Positions 8,165-18,119 of a stretch of DNA of 64,000 nt are shown in pieces. The stretch covers positions 234 through 64,233 of the forward strand of contig DJYC01000028.1 of assembly GCA_002448445.1 (NCBI GenBank), written 5' to 3'. The position numbers and the translations under genes are program-made. Position 1 is the stretch's first letter, and every line of letters begins with the position of its first letter. The stretch comes from Treponema sp. UBA6988. Its GTDB lineage: Bacteria > Spirochaetota > Spirochaetia > Treponematales > Treponemataceae. The notes under the pieces were generated by a model. That model made no database searches, had not been told where the DNA came from, and saw nothing but the letters and a program-made list of their open reading frames with translations.

Positions 8165-9300
8165 CTATAGACTGTACTTTTTTTGGGCATAATGAAGCAA
8201 AGGCAAAAAAACTATCACTTTCTACATCAATTTTTACAGCAGATATTTTGGATGCCTTTTCTAGTCTTAAGGTGGCGCAAAATTTTACGTTGTTTGTAAA
8301 TTATAACCATGAGCAATTTTTTAGAGAAAGATTTCCAGAGTTTAAGCTGACAGTCTTAAAGTTTTTCCCGCTTACAATGGTAAACAAATTGACAAAGGGG
8401 AAATTCAAAGGAACAAAATATCTTAAGAAATTTGGTTTCTTTAGAAGAGCGATTGAAAAAAAAGGGTTTGATGCAATCTGGTTTCCGTATTGCGTGGATT
8501 ACACATTTGTAAAAACAAGGTTACCTGCACTTTGTACAATTCATGATATTTATCCGGTTCACAGAAACGGCAAATCTGGCTGGGGCTTTATTACAGACAG
8601 TAAATGTATGCTCACAACGGTTTCTGACTATACAAAAAATGACATAATAAAAACGTTTGGTCTTACAAATGAAAGGGCAGCACAGATTACTAAAATTCCA
8701 AACTCAATTGTTTTTGATGTTTTCAAGCAGGCAGAAATCGTTGACTTGGCAGAAAAAAAATACATTCTTGATTTAAATGCCTACATAGAAAAAAAGAATC
8801 CTATGACACTTCTTAAAGCATTTAATTTGATAAAAAACGATATAGAAGAGGATCTTATTTTTTGTGGAGGCTACAAAGAAGAATCTGTTTTTGAAGCAAT
8901 GAAAGCTTTTATTTCCCAAAATAACCTTTCAGAACGTGTGCAACTTCTTTTCCGTGTAACAGATGAAGAGCGCAATTGGCTTTTAACACATGCTAGCCTT
9001 TTTGTAACACCATCTCTTTTTGAAGGCTTTGGCCGCACCCCTGTTGAGGCAGCTATTTGCAAAATACCAGTTATTTCCACGAAAGAAACATCTCTTTACG
9101 AAGCAACTCTTGGTTTGTGTAATTATGTAGAAAACGCAAAAGATGAAAAAGAATTAGCTGGTTTAATACTCAAAAAATTAAAGCAAGCAGATTCAGCAGA
9201 TAAGCTTTCAGAAATTGCGAATAAACTTACAGCAAATTATAAACCGATGCAACTTGCAAAAATGTATTGGGAAGAAATGAATGCAAACTGTATTTTATGA
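8155..9300 (+). CDS. Glycosyltransferase, GT4-like
   Basis: A cytoplasmic glycosyltransferase of ~381 residues with a GT-B fold. The C-terminal half has the nucleotide-sugar signature PSLFEGFGRTPVEAA, with the E-x7-E pattern of GT4 enzymes, and CTIHDIYP in the middle as in mannosyl/rhamnosyl-type transferases. The start is placed at MQIAIDCTFFG because it overlaps the decarboxylase stop by ten bases; an in-frame extension would run inside that gene. The local sequence is more AT-rich than the two upstream genes. Its position suggests that it builds the glycan, or glycolipid anchor, that the ligase and YidC-sulfatase modules decorate. The sugar donor cannot be read from sequence. Confidence 0.8.
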   Translation: MQIAIDCTFFGHNEAKAKKLSLSTSIFTADILDAFSSLKVAQNFTLFVNYNHEQFFRERFPEFKLTVLKFFPLTMVNKLTKGKFKGTKYLKKFGFFRRAIEKKGFDAIWFPYCVDYTFVKTRLPALCTIHDIYPVHRNGKSGWGFITDSKCMLTTVSDYTKNDIIKTFGLTNERAAQITKIPNSIVFDVFKQAEIVDLAEKKYILDLNAYIEKKNPMTLLKAFNLIKNDIEEDLIFCGGYKEESVFEAMKAFISQNNLSERVQLLFRVTDEERNWLLTHASLFVTPSLFEGFGRTPVEAAICKIPVISTKETSLYEATLGLCNYVENAKDEKELAGLILKKLKQADSADKLSEIANKLTANYKPMQLAKMYWEEMNANCIL

Positions 9301-9371
9301 CTTAAGAAAAGTGGTAAGTATTATTTGTGTCTAAACGAAAGTTTAATTTTACAATATCTTTTATTTATATA

Positions 9372-9400
9372 TTAACATTTTCCAAACATTTGTTTATAAT
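9372..9400 (+). promoter_or_regulatory. Promoter with predicted +1 on the start codon
   Basis: TTAACA (9372-9377), 17 bases, TATAAT (9395-9400). Seven bases after the last T is 9407, the A of the ATG of the YidC-sulfatase gene. No Shine-Dalgarno sequence precedes the ATG. A leaderless mRNA is predicted. Confidence 0.6.
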
Positions 9401-9406
9401 GTAAAA

Positions 9407-12127
9407 ATGCTTTATACACTTATTATTTCTCCTATAGAACTAGTCGTTGACTGGGTATTCAACTTGTTCATAAATAAAGTTAGCCAATTTGGGGTTATCG
9501 GTGCTGTTTGCGGAGTTAGCATTGCGATAAATTTTTTGGCACTTCCACTTTATAATGTTGCTGATAATCTTCAAGAAAAAGAAAGGAAAATTGCAAAAAA
9601 GCTTGAGGGTCAAGTAAAAAGGATAAAAAAGGCTTTCAAGGGTGATGAGCGGTTTATGATGCTCTCCACATATTATAGGCAAAACAACTATCACCCTGTT
9701 TATGTTTTAAGAAGTTCACTTTCTATATTGATTGAAATTCCTTTTTTTATTGCTGCATATCATTATTTAAGTCATAATGAATTTTTAGCAGGCGCAAAAT
9801 GGTGGATTTTTGATAATTTGGGAAAACCGGATGAATTCTTCGTTATTCATATAAAGTCATTTACTCTTGGAATTCATATTTTGCCAATTTTGATGACACT
9901 TATTAATTTTATAAGTGGTGCAATTTATACGAAAGATGCGGTATTTAGAGAAAAAGCACAGCTATATGTAGTTGCAACTATTTTTCTTGTGCTTCTTTAT
10001 AATTCTCCAAGTGGGCTTGTAATATATTGGATTTTAAACAATCTGTTTTCGTTAGTCAAAAATATTGTTTCAAAAACGAAATATGCTAGTAAAATTGTTT
10101 ATTTTTCTATTTCAGGAATTATGCTGCTTTTTTCTGCAATATTGCTCACAAGAAATTTAATGTCCATCAATGCAAATTTGTGGAAAAAAATTTTGCTTTT
10201 CATTTTCTCTATTTTCTTGTTTAGTCTTCCTTTCTTAAAGAAAAGGTTTATAAAAGTAAATGCGGTAAACAGTTTTTTAAAATTTAATCCAGAAATTCAG
10301 AATTCTTCGCTTTTTATTTTAATTTTTAGTGGCCTAGGGCTTGCTTTTTTGCTTGGACTTATGATTCCATCTGGGATTATCGCCAGTAGCCCAATTGAAT
10401 TTTCTTTTCTTGGAAAAACAGCTTCGCCTATTTCCTACGTTTTTACAAATTCTTGTCTTTTCATAGGTCTTTTTGTTTTTTGGCCTGTTTGTATTTATAA
10501 AATGTTTGGAACACGAGTAAAACAAACAATTTCTGCTTTTGTGTTCTTATTTTTTATTTGTGCACTTTTTAATGTTTTCGTCTTTAAATTTGATTACGGA
10601 ATGTTGAATATTTTTTTCAATATTGATATTTATGAGATCGAAAAATTTACTCCCTTCTTTGTCCTTTTGCCAATTATTGTTTTTCTTGCAAGTGTTGCTA
10701 TATATTTTATTTTTCAGAAAAAGCGGCAATTGCTTTTGGCTATATTGTGTTCTGTATGTTTTGCAGAGTTTTCTTATGGAATTATTCATTGCAAAAAAAT
10801 ATGTTCCGAATTTAATGAATATAAAAAACAGCTTGCAGAAAATAGTTTTTCTGAAGATAAAGTTATTCACTTGAGCAAAACCAAAAAGAATGTTGTAGTA
10901 TTTTTTCTTGATGCTGCTATAGGAGCGTTTTTCCCTTATGCCTTAGAGCAACTTCCAGAGTTAAAAGATAATTTTGCAGGAACTACTTTTTACCCAAATA
11001 CAATAAGTTTTTCCGTACACACTGTTAAGGGGTTTCCTGCAATGGCCGGTGGATATGAATATACTCCCGAGAAATTGAATGAAAGAAAAGACGAACCATT
11101 GAGAATAAAACATAATGAAGCGAGTCTCATAATGCCAAAGCTTTTTATGGATGCAGGATATGAGGTTACGGTAACGGATCCGCCAGATCCAAATTATACA
11201 TGGAAGGGAGATTTATCACCGTTCACCGATATCGGTGTTAATGCAAAAGAACTTGCAAGATATTATTCAACTAAGTATATAAAAGAAAAAAATCTCTCTA
11301 TGGGAGAGATAGATGAAATTTGTAAGAAAGAATTGCGTAATTTTGCTGTACTTCAAGCAATTTATCCGCCTATCCGTAGTATATTTTATTATGCATTCCG
11401 AATTCCCCAGCGTGACGAAAGTTATTTTATTGATGAATTTTCAATTCTTTATTATCTCACAAAAATTTCTGATTTTGATTCGGAACGAGATACTTTTACC
11501 TTTGTTGGAAACGGAACTACGCATGAACCAATCTTTCTAAAATCTGATTATGAAACCCCGACTCAAAAATGTGAAATTCCAGATAATCAAACTTATAGAT
11601 CCAAAATTGATGAAGACCTAATGCACTATGATGTATTTGTTGCTGCTATAAAGCAGTTGGCAAATTTCTTTGATTTTCTAAGGGAGAATGGTTGTTTTGA
11701 CAATACGCGTATTATTGTAACTGCCGATCATGGCAGAGGTATAAACATGGATGCTCCGTTTGAAGATTTTGAAAATATAAATCCTCCGAATTTCAATCCA
11801 CTGTTGTTGGTAAAGGATTTTGATTCAAATGGTGAATTGAAAACGGACAATAAATTTATGACTAATGCCGATACGCTTTTTCTTGCAAAAGAAGGTTTGC
11901 CTATTTCTAACATAAATCCTTTTACTAAAAAGGAACTTGTTCAGGAAAAAGAAAATGGGGGCGTTGTTTGGCCCCACGCAGGTGGTGAATGGAAATTGCG
12001 TCAAGTTGTGGATAAAAATGTATTCACGCTTGATAAAAACCGTGCCTTGCACGTAAAAGATAACATATTTGATAAAGCGAATTATCAACCGTATCTGGAA
12101 TACGAAAAAGAGAGCAAAGGAAATTAA
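9407..12127 (+). CDS. YidC-like domain fused to LTA synthase/sulfatase-type domain (paralogue A)
   Basis: A 906-residue membrane protein. Residues ~1-220 match the YidC/Oxa1 core: an INFLALPLY helix, a charged cytoplasmic hairpin (KERKIAKKLEGQVKRIKKAF), a periplasmic-side hairpin and YNSPSGLVIYWILNN. The arginine normally in the first core helix (VIR-LLLLPL) is Asn42. Several more helices follow at ~225-470. Residues ~495-880 form an alkaline-phosphatase-superfamily domain: metal Asp502 (FFLDAA), likely nucleophile Thr539 (HTVKG), a GTTHEP motif and the metal pair Asp774-His775 (TADHG). Three paralogues lie in the window. It follows the ligase/decarboxylase/glycosyltransferase operon and converges with the MBOAT gene, overlapping it by four bases. 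Predicted role: transfer of a phospho-group to a surface polymer. Substrate unknown. Confidence 0.8.
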   Translation: MLYTLIISPIELVVDWVFNLFINKVSQFGVIGAVCGVSIAINFLALPLYNVADNLQEKERKIAKKLEGQVKRIKKAFKGDERFMMLSTYYRQNNYHPVYVLRSSLSILIEIPFFIAAYHYLSHNEFLAGAKWWIFDNLGKPDEFFVIHIKSFTLGIHILPILMTLINFISGAIYTKDAVFREKAQLYVVATIFLVLLYNSPSGLVIYWILNNLFSLVKNIVSKTKYASKIVYFSISGIMLLFSAILLTRNLMSINANLWKKILLFIFSIFLFSLPFLKKRFIKVNAVNSFLKFNPEIQNSSLFILIFSGLGLAFLLGLMIPSGIIASSPIEFSFLGKTASPISYVFTNSCLFIGLFVFWPVCIYKMFGTRVKQTISAFVFLFFICALFNVFVFKFDYGMLNIFFNIDIYEIEKFTPFFVLLPIIVFLASVAIYFIFQKKRQLLLAILCSVCFAEFSYGIIHCKKICSEFNEYKKQLAENSFSEDKVIHLSKTKKNVVVFFLDAAIGAFFPYALEQLPELKDNFAGTTFYPNTISFSVHTVKGFPAMAGGYEYTPEKLNERKDEPLRIKHNEASLIMPKLFMDAGYEVTVTDPPDPNYTWKGDLSPFTDIGVNAKELARYYSTKYIKEKNLSMGEIDEICKKELRNFAVLQAIYPPIRSIFYYAFRIPQRDESYFIDEFSILYYLTKISDFDSERDTFTFVGNGTTHEPIFLKSDYETPTQKCEIPDNQTYRSKIDEDLMHYDVFVAAIKQLANFFDFLRENGCFDNTRIIVTADHGRGINMDAPFEDFENINPPNFNPLLLVKDFDSNGELKTDNKFMTNADTLFLAKEGLPISNINPFTKKELVQEKENGGVVWPHAGGEWKLRQVVDKNVFTLDKNRALHVKDNIFDKANYQPYLEYEKESKGN

Positions 12128-13677
12128 TATTGCGCATACATAAATCCCGCGTCCCCCGCGCTGAAAGTGAATGACAGAATCACAAGAATGAGCATTACAT
12201 AATAGGCTGACCATCTTACTACAATGTTCTTCTTTTGGATTGATGCGTATACATCCACTTTTCTCTCTTTTAGAATGCTTATTACCAGCATAAATGCGCA
12301 TCCAATAAGAACACAGACAATCTGGCTTTCAAAATTAGAAATGCGGCCAAGAATGTCTCTCATATAAGATTGTGAGGCTAATAGCATTGGATTTCCAAAA
12401 TTAGTGAACGTATTTTTTAGATAAACAAAACTCTGCTTTACATCTACAATTCTGTCAAAGTACCAGCCAATGTTCACAAGGATAAAGGTACGGATGATTC
12501 TAAAGACATGCCATCCCTTGCTTTTTTCGTTAATGTGAAGGAGGCTGTTGATTTTTTCAAACACAGGCTTCAGAATGTCGCTAAAGGCAATTAAAAGTCC
12601 GTTGTACAGACCCCATACAAAAAAGTGGAGTTCAGGGCCATGCCATACGCCAACAAGCATGAATACCAAGATATTTGCAATACAAGCCGGAAGAACACGT
12701 GCAAAATGCTTACCCAAGTGAGAGCCACACCACTTGCTAAAATTTTGCATAACTTTGGTGAGTGCAAATGGATAGAAAATATAGTCTCGCATCCACTGGC
12801 CAAGGCTTATGTGCCACCTCTGCCAGAAATTTGCTATGCTTGTAGAAAAATATGGTTGCTTAAAGTTTGGCTGCATTTTGATTCCAAAAAGTTCTGCAAT
12901 GCCAAGGAACATATCAATTCCACCGGAGAAGTCTGCATACTGATATATTGCATAAAGTAAAATTCCGAATAAAATTACGCAACCAGGCAAGTTTTCATAA
13001 TATGGGTCTAAAATAGAATTGATTCTGGGGAAAAGCATATTTGCAACAAGATATTTCTTTAGTGCACCGTAAAGAATCAACATTACACCGTGCTTGATGT
13101 TTTCAAAATCAAAATCGTGAGGATTTTTTAGTTGTTCACCCTGATTTCCATAACGATTAATTGGTCCCATGATTAATTGAGGGAAGAAGGAAATGAAAAG
13201 GAAGAACTTTGCAAAATTATTTTCTTTGTCAATTTTGCCATTGTACACATCCATAAAATAGCTGATTGCCTGGAGAGTATAGTAAGAAATGCCAAGGGGA
13301 AGAATAAGTGTTTTGGAGCCAATAAGCACCCGCCAGTATTTCAAATAGAAAAGAACTCCTACATTCAGTAAAAGCATTCCTACGAGGACCAAGCGTTTTT
13401 TATTGCGATTTTTTGTTTTTAGCACTTTAAAGTCATCTTTTGAGACAACAGCCTTTTTTTCTTTTAGGCTTGTGTTCATGTCCGAAACAAGTTTAGCCGC
13501 AAAAAAAGTAATGAGTGAACTTGAGAGAATAAAAATTATATTAGCAATTCCGCTGTAGCAGTAAAAGACTGTGTTTGCGGCCAAAAGGCAAATCCACTGG
13601 AAGCGCTTGGGGCAAAGATAATAAACTGCAAGTGTTGCAAGCAAAAAAATTGCAAATGTATTTGAAAGAAGTGTCAT
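12124..13677 (-). CDS. MBOAT-family O-acyltransferase (DltB/AlgI-like)
   Basis: A polytopic membrane O-acyltransferase of 517 residues with about ten hydrophobic segments. Family motifs are present: LGISYYTLQAISYFMDVY, FFPQLIMGPI, FWQRWHISLGQWMRDYIFYP, and the active-site His in GVWHG (near residue 335). Such proteins pass an acyl or aminoacyl group across the membrane to a polymer: D-Ala in DltB, acetate in AlgI. It is the third gene of a minus-strand operon, 12 bases after the SGNH gene, with AGG upstream of its ATG. The DltA-like ligase is on the other strand 5 kb away, which together gives a split DltA-B-D set. Acyl donor and acceptor are unknown. Confidence 0.85.
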   Translation of the reverse strand: MTLLSNTFAIFLLATLAVYYLCPKRFQWICLLAANTVFYCYSGIANIIFILSSSLITFFAAKLVSDMNTSLKEKKAVVSKDDFKVLKTKNRNKKRLVLVGMLLLNVGVLFYLKYWRVLIGSKTLILPLGISYYTLQAISYFMDVYNGKIDKENNFAKFFLFISFFPQLIMGPINRYGNQGEQLKNPHDFDFENIKHGVMLILYGALKKYLVANMLFPRINSILDPYYENLPGCVILFGILLYAIYQYADFSGGIDMFLGIAELFGIKMQPNFKQPYFSTSIANFWQRWHISLGQWMRDYIFYPFALTKVMQNFSKWCGSHLGKHFARVLPACIANILVFMLVGVWHGPELHFFVWGLYNGLLIAFSDILKPVFEKINSLLHINEKSKGWHVFRIIRTFILVNIGWYFDRIVDVKQSFVYLKNTFTNFGNPMLLASQSYMRDILGRISNFESQIVCVLIGCAFMLVISILKERKVDVYASIQKKNIVVRWSAYYVMLILVILSFTFSAGDAGFMYAQY

Positions 13678-13689
13678 ATATACCTGCCT

Positions 13690-15003
13690 TTAGAATGTCG
13701 TAAAATGGGTTTTGCAGTTAGTTTGTTCAACTCCGTCAATAAAGCTAACAACTCTTACTGTCCCTGTTTGTTTTGATGGAAGAACGATGTGCTTGTCTGG
13801 AGTTTTTGTACAAACCTGAGATTCTTTTCCATCCACCTTTACAAAGATATCGTATGTAATGCGGGAATCATCAACATGATTTTTTATGGGTGTAATGTCC
13901 AATGATTTTTTGTCATCACTCATCTTCATTACGAGACCGTAGATTTTGTCTTTTTGTAGGGCAATTTTTTCTGCATAAGAAGAATGGAACATGTCGTCCT
14001 TTGGAATTTTATGGGTGAAAAAATAATCACAGAAAATCTGTGTCCACTTGTAGACACCTTGTTTTGAAAAGTGGTTGTCATCGTGGAAGTCTTCATCTTC
14101 CAAAAGCTGATACTTTTCCTTAGCCAAATTGAAGTCGTAATAATCAAATCCGCGGGATGATGTAAAATCTTTGCAGAACTGATAATACTCATCATAATTT
14201 CCTTTTTCGTGAAGGTAGAAATCAGTACACGGCTGGGAATAAAAAATCAATTCAATGTTATGCTCTTTGCACAAATCAATAATTTTGTCTATAGTATTTT
14301 TCCAGTCATCTGTTACATCCCAGACTCGTATTGGGCCTTCATCCTTGTCATTTTCAAATGTTCCGTTTTTTATTGGGCGTACATCCAAAAGACATCCCTT
14401 TCCATCGTATTCCGCATCCTCATCTTCGTAGACATAGTTAAAATAATCTCCAGAAACGATGCTCTTAAAACGATATGCCAAATCTTTTGGATTCAGAGTC
14501 ATATACTTATCTTTTCCGATTGGAAGGAAATGATTGATATAATACTTGGGTGTTGAAATTGAAGTAAGATATTCAAATCTAATAACGGGATCTTTTATGT
14601 ACCTTGAAACAAGATAATCCGCCTTAAAGCCTTTTCTGTTTTTTACAGACGGTTGGGTTGCCACGGCAAAATCAAGTTCCAGAAAAACTTTCTCAATTTT
14701 ATAGAGTTTTACAGCCTGCCGTAAAATGGCATAGGTTCCGTTAATTGTCTGTGCTGCTGTGCCTGAGCTAAAATTGTTTTTTCCATTTTCTTTGTCTGCA
14801 ATCTTTGCCGTAATTCCGTGCGAAACATGGCTTGCACCGCAGTACATAATATCTATGTTGTCCTGTTCATACAGTTCATGCATAAGAATGCGCCCATACG
14901 ATGCATAATCATCCCTAAAAATTGCGGAAATACAAATGCATAAAAGGTAGAAAATAATAGTAAAAACTACAATTTTTAGCGGAATCCTTATTTTTTTTGA
15001 CAT
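13690..15003 (-). CDS. SGNH-hydrolase-like membrane-anchored protein (DltD/AlgX-like)
   Basis: The 437-residue protein has one N-terminal membrane helix (residues ~8-27, VVFTIIFYLLCICISAIF) and an extracytoplasmic domain. The catalytic motifs expected of a DltD/AlgJ partner of MBOAT enzymes are visible: CGASHVSHG near residue 56, with the Ser nucleophile, and DDNHFSKQG near residue 320, carrying the Asp-x-x-His pair. A ~90-residue C-terminal beta-like tail follows. It lies 15 bases after a YidC-sulfatase gene, behind an AGGAGC site, and 12 bases before the MBOAT gene. It probably completes acyl or aminoacyl transfer outside the membrane. The exact reaction is not readable. Confidence 0.75.
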   Translation of the reverse strand: MSKKIRIPLKIVVFTIIFYLLCICISAIFRDDYASYGRILMHELYEQDNIDIMYCGASHVSHGITAKIADKENGKNNFSSGTAAQTINGTYAILRQAVKLYKIEKVFLELDFAVATQPSVKNRKGFKADYLVSRYIKDPVIRFEYLTSISTPKYYINHFLPIGKDKYMTLNPKDLAYRFKSIVSGDYFNYVYEDEDAEYDGKGCLLDVRPIKNGTFENDKDEGPIRVWDVTDDWKNTIDKIIDLCKEHNIELIFYSQPCTDFYLHEKGNYDEYYQFCKDFTSSRGFDYYDFNLAKEKYQLLEDEDFHDDNHFSKQGVYKWTQIFCDYFFTHKIPKDDMFHSSYAEKIALQKDKIYGLVMKMSDDKKSLDITPIKNHVDDSRITYDIFVKVDGKESQVCTKTPDKHIVLPSKQTGTVRVVSFIDGVEQTNCKTHFTTF

Positions 15004-15018
15004 AATATCAATCTGCTC

Positions 15019-17736
15019 CTATTCTTTTTCGTTTTCATATACGCTAAGCGGAATCCAGTTTTCAGGTTTTGTTATATCATCCTGAACATGATAACCGCGG
15101 GACTTATCGAGTGTAAACTGTGTCTTCTTTAGCAAATGGTCTGCATGGTGTTCCCCGTTTGAAAGTGGATAAAGAAGAACCCCATTTTCTTTTTCCTGCC
15201 TAAAAGTTTTTTTGGTAAAGGGATTTACATCAGCTACAGGCAAGCCTTCTTTTGCAAAAAACAGTGTGTCGGCATTTGTCATAAAAGAATTGTCTGTTTT
15301 TATTGCTCCGCTGGCATTAAAATCTTTTACGAGTAATAACGGATTATAACGGGCCATTTCCTTTTGGTTTTCAAAGCCGTCAAATCTTGGAAGCTTTAAC
15401 GTGTTTCCATGGTCGGCAACAATGATAATTCTTGTGTTGTCATATACTTCATTTTTGCGAAGGTAATCAAGGTATTTCCCTGCCTGCAAAAGCGAGGCTG
15501 CATTTGAATCATAGTGAGTTGATTCAAGGGATTTTTTCTTGTCAGAAAGTGTTACCATGTCATTGTTCATGGCATGAGGCTCGTGCGGTGTATCGTTGTC
15601 TATAAAACAATAAGTGCCTTTTTCTGCGGAAAAATCTGTCTGCTCGCTAAGAAAATATAATGAAGAGAAAATATTGTAATATGTTCTGTCATCCCGCACG
15701 TTGTTTTCTCGGCAAAGACGATAGAAAGTGCTTCGGACGGCAGGGAAAAGAGCCTGTAAAACAGAAAAATTGCGGATTTCTTTACGGCAAATCACATCGG
15801 CCTTATCGTTTGCAACACCGCCCTTTATGCCTATCTTGTCGAAAAATTTTGAGGTATATTTACCGAACGTTGTGTAGGCTTTGATGTTGTCATAAGGATC
15901 AAATGGAGAAAGGTCTCCTTCATGGGCATAATTTGACCACGGCGGATCTGAAACTACAGCATTAAAACCTGCATCTGCAAAAAGTTTTGGCAAAACCAGC
16001 ATTGATTCATTGTGCTTAAGCCTCAGAAGTTCATCAGACCTTTCGTTTATTGCGCTCGGCGTATATTCGTAACCACCCATCATTGCAGGCGCACCAAGAG
16101 ATGTGTTTGTAGAAAAGGAAACTGTATTCGGGTAATAGGTAAAGCCTTCAAACTGATTGGCAAGTTCAGAATACTGGGCAATGATTTCCGGGAAAAAAGC
16201 AGAAATTGCTCTGTCCAAGAAAAGTACTATCACATTTTTTTCGGTTTTGGAAAGATGATATATTTTTTCTATGCCGTCGGAAGAATCCTGAGTGTTTGTT
16301 TTGTATTTTGCAACATTCTCAGAGTGATTTTGAAAAACTTTGTTTATCTCATGAATTTTTGTAAAACCAAAAACGGCTTCCGCAAGGGCAATAGATGCGA
16401 CCAGCCCGGTCAATATTGATGATTTTCTTTTGCCAAGAAATAAAAACAATGCGACAGATGCAAAAAGAACAAGTGCCGGTAAAAATACAAATAAAGGAGA
16501 AAGACGTTTTAAAACTTTTTCGTCTTCAAGTGTGAAGCTTACGCTTAGATTACCGTATGCCGCTTTGAAAATAAAGGCATTTGCTAATGCGCACAAAAAC
16601 AGGGCAAAAATTACCAATGGTAGAATACAGCGGACTTTTTTACCGAACATCTTATAAATAGCCAATGTCCAGAATACAAAAAATCCAAAGAATACAAAGA
16701 AACTGGAAAAGATATAGCTAACGGGAGATGGCGTTGCTCCCAAAAATGAAAATTCAACGGGACTTGTTGCAATGACACGAGCCGGAAGCATAAAACCAAG
16801 CAACAGTGCAAGCCCCATTCCTGATGAAAGCAAAAGAGGTAAATTTGGTTTTATAAGTCCAGAAAAATCGCCAGTTCCAAATTTATTTGAGGCAAATCGC
16901 GAAAGCTTTTTTACAAGAATTGGCAAAAGTACAATTCCGATAGCAAATATTGTGATGAAACACTTTTTTGCAATTGAGCCGTGCTTTGAAAGGACGAAAG
17001 CCGCAAGCAAAAGGGTAATGGCACTTATTGCGATGTGCAAAAAACGCGAAGGCTTTTTTGTTTTCATTACGACATTTTTTGCAAGAGAAAAAAGGTTATT
17101 CAAAATCCAATAAAGAACAAGTCCGCTGGGTGAATTGTAAAGCAATGCAAGAAAAACGACGGCAATGCCATAAAGCTGGATTTTTTCTCTTAAGGGGGCA
17201 TTCTTTACATAAATTGCGCTTGAAACAAAGTTGATAAGTGTCATAAGGACAGGGAGAATATGTACTGGAAGTGAAAATACCCCCAACTGTAAAGTGAAAA
17301 ATGTGTCTGGAGCACCTAAATCCTTAAAAATCCACCATGAGGCACCTTGCAAAGTCGTATTGTGGCTAAGGTAATGATATGCGGCAATAAAAAAAGGTAT
17401 TTCAATAAGAATAGAAAGCGAAGACCGGAATGTATAAAGCGGATGATAATTATGCTCCCTATAGTAGGTTTGCAACATCATGAATTGCTCATCGCCCTTG
17501 AATGCCTTTTTAATCCGCTTAATGCCAGCTTCCATTGATTTTGCAAGCTTGCGTTCTTTTTCCTGAATGCTGTCCGCAATGTTATACAGGGGCAAGGCAA
17601 GGAAATTTATTACAAGGCTTACTCCTAAAACCGCACCTATTACACCAACTGCGTCAATTTTATTCACAACAAAAAGAAAAACCCAATCAACAATGGTTTC
17701 TATTGGGCTTATTATAATATTATACAAAAAATTCAT
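15019..17736 (-). CDS. YidC-like domain fused to LTA synthase/sulfatase-type domain (paralogue B)
   Basis: A 905-residue paralogue of the 9.4-kb gene and its closest relative in the window. The YidC/Oxa1-like N-terminus includes VINFLALPLYNIAD, with Asn44 at the usual groove-arginine position, a basic cytoplasmic hairpin and YNSPSGLVLYWILNN. A helical middle follows. The catalytic domain keeps LFLDRA (first metal Asp), NTSLG (Thr nucleophile, after SFST), NDTPHEP and VADHG. The end RGYHVQDDI matches a short tail motif in all four paralogues. It heads an operon with the DltD-like and MBOAT genes, which ties this fusion family to polymer acylation. A 17-base leader without a clear Shine-Dalgarno site follows the predicted promoter. 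Confidence 0.8.
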   Translation of the reverse strand: MNFLYNIIISPIETIVDWVFLFVVNKIDAVGVIGAVLGVSLVINFLALPLYNIADSIQEKERKLAKSMEAGIKRIKKAFKGDEQFMMLQTYYREHNYHPLYTFRSSLSILIEIPFFIAAYHYLSHNTTLQGASWWIFKDLGAPDTFFTLQLGVFSLPVHILPVLMTLINFVSSAIYVKNAPLREKIQLYGIAVVFLALLYNSPSGLVLYWILNNLFSLAKNVVMKTKKPSRFLHIAISAITLLLAAFVLSKHGSIAKKCFITIFAIGIVLLPILVKKLSRFASNKFGTGDFSGLIKPNLPLLLSSGMGLALLLGFMLPARVIATSPVEFSFLGATPSPVSYIFSSFFVFFGFFVFWTLAIYKMFGKKVRCILPLVIFALFLCALANAFIFKAAYGNLSVSFTLEDEKVLKRLSPLFVFLPALVLFASVALFLFLGKRKSSILTGLVASIALAEAVFGFTKIHEINKVFQNHSENVAKYKTNTQDSSDGIEKIYHLSKTEKNVIVLFLDRAISAFFPEIIAQYSELANQFEGFTYYPNTVSFSTNTSLGAPAMMGGYEYTPSAINERSDELLRLKHNESMLVLPKLFADAGFNAVVSDPPWSNYAHEGDLSPFDPYDNIKAYTTFGKYTSKFFDKIGIKGGVANDKADVICRKEIRNFSVLQALFPAVRSTFYRLCRENNVRDDRTYYNIFSSLYFLSEQTDFSAEKGTYCFIDNDTPHEPHAMNNDMVTLSDKKKSLESTHYDSNAASLLQAGKYLDYLRKNEVYDNTRIIIVADHGNTLKLPRFDGFENQKEMARYNPLLLVKDFNASGAIKTDNSFMTNADTLFFAKEGLPVADVNPFTKKTFRQEKENGVLLYPLSNGEHHADHLLKKTQFTLDKSRGYHVQDDITKPENWIPLSVYENEKE

Positions 17737-17759
17737 AGTGGTACTAATTCGTAAAGTTT

Positions 17760-17788
17760 ATTATAAGCGAAAATATTTTTTTTTACAA
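17760..17788 (-). promoter_or_regulatory. Promoter of YidC-sulfatase B/DltD-like/MBOAT operon
   Basis: On the minus strand TTGTAA, 17 bases, TATAAT. The predicted +1 is near 17753, giving a 17-base leader. Confidence 0.6.
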
Positions 17789-17912
17789 TGCGGTATAGAT
17801 GCGTATTATTTTTTTAACCGCCAATCTTGCATTCGTTGGTTTGGTGTTCTCGTCGTAATTTATGCCGGCAAATAAAGACAACATCCGCAAGGCCTTTTCC
17901 TGGGGCATTTCC

Positions 17913-17941
17913 TTGACGATTAAAATATCACAAAATATACG
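17913..17941 (+). promoter_or_regulatory. Promoter upstream of the ATPase remnant
   Basis: TTGACG, 17 bases, TATACG. It points at the ATG at 17994, which has a weak GGAG site in front. It may be a relic of the intact gene. Confidence 0.4.
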
Positions 17942-17993
17942 ATTAAAAAAGCACAAAAACTACGAACGCTTATAATGATAATTGGAGTTGGAT

Positions 17994-18119
17994 ATGGAAT
18001 ATATACCAAGGTTACAGGATGATGAACTTACTTTTCGTTTGGAATGCAGTGGTGCTGTGCTGATTGAAGGCCCTAAATACGGTTCTATTATTCCCTTTTC
18101 AAGTTTATCCATTATGTAA
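17994..18119 (+). pseudogene. Remnant of an AAA/DUF4143-type ATPase (N-terminus only)
   Basis: A frame of 41 codons starts MEYIPRLQDDELTFRLE and continues SGAVLIEGPKYGS, then stops. This matches from memory the opening of one subgroup of DUF4143 ATPases, which read MEYIPR...L...L..FGAVLIEGPKWCGKT. The Walker A lysine and everything after it are lost. Promoter and ribosome binding site are still recognisable. Two full-length relatives of the broad family lie at 30.2 and 31.6 kb. Confidence 0.6.

Noticed and set aside
6948..9407. A DltC-like carrier protein gene near the ligase
   Set aside because: No ~75-90-codon frame with a phosphopantetheine DSL/DSI motif is visible between or around the genes.
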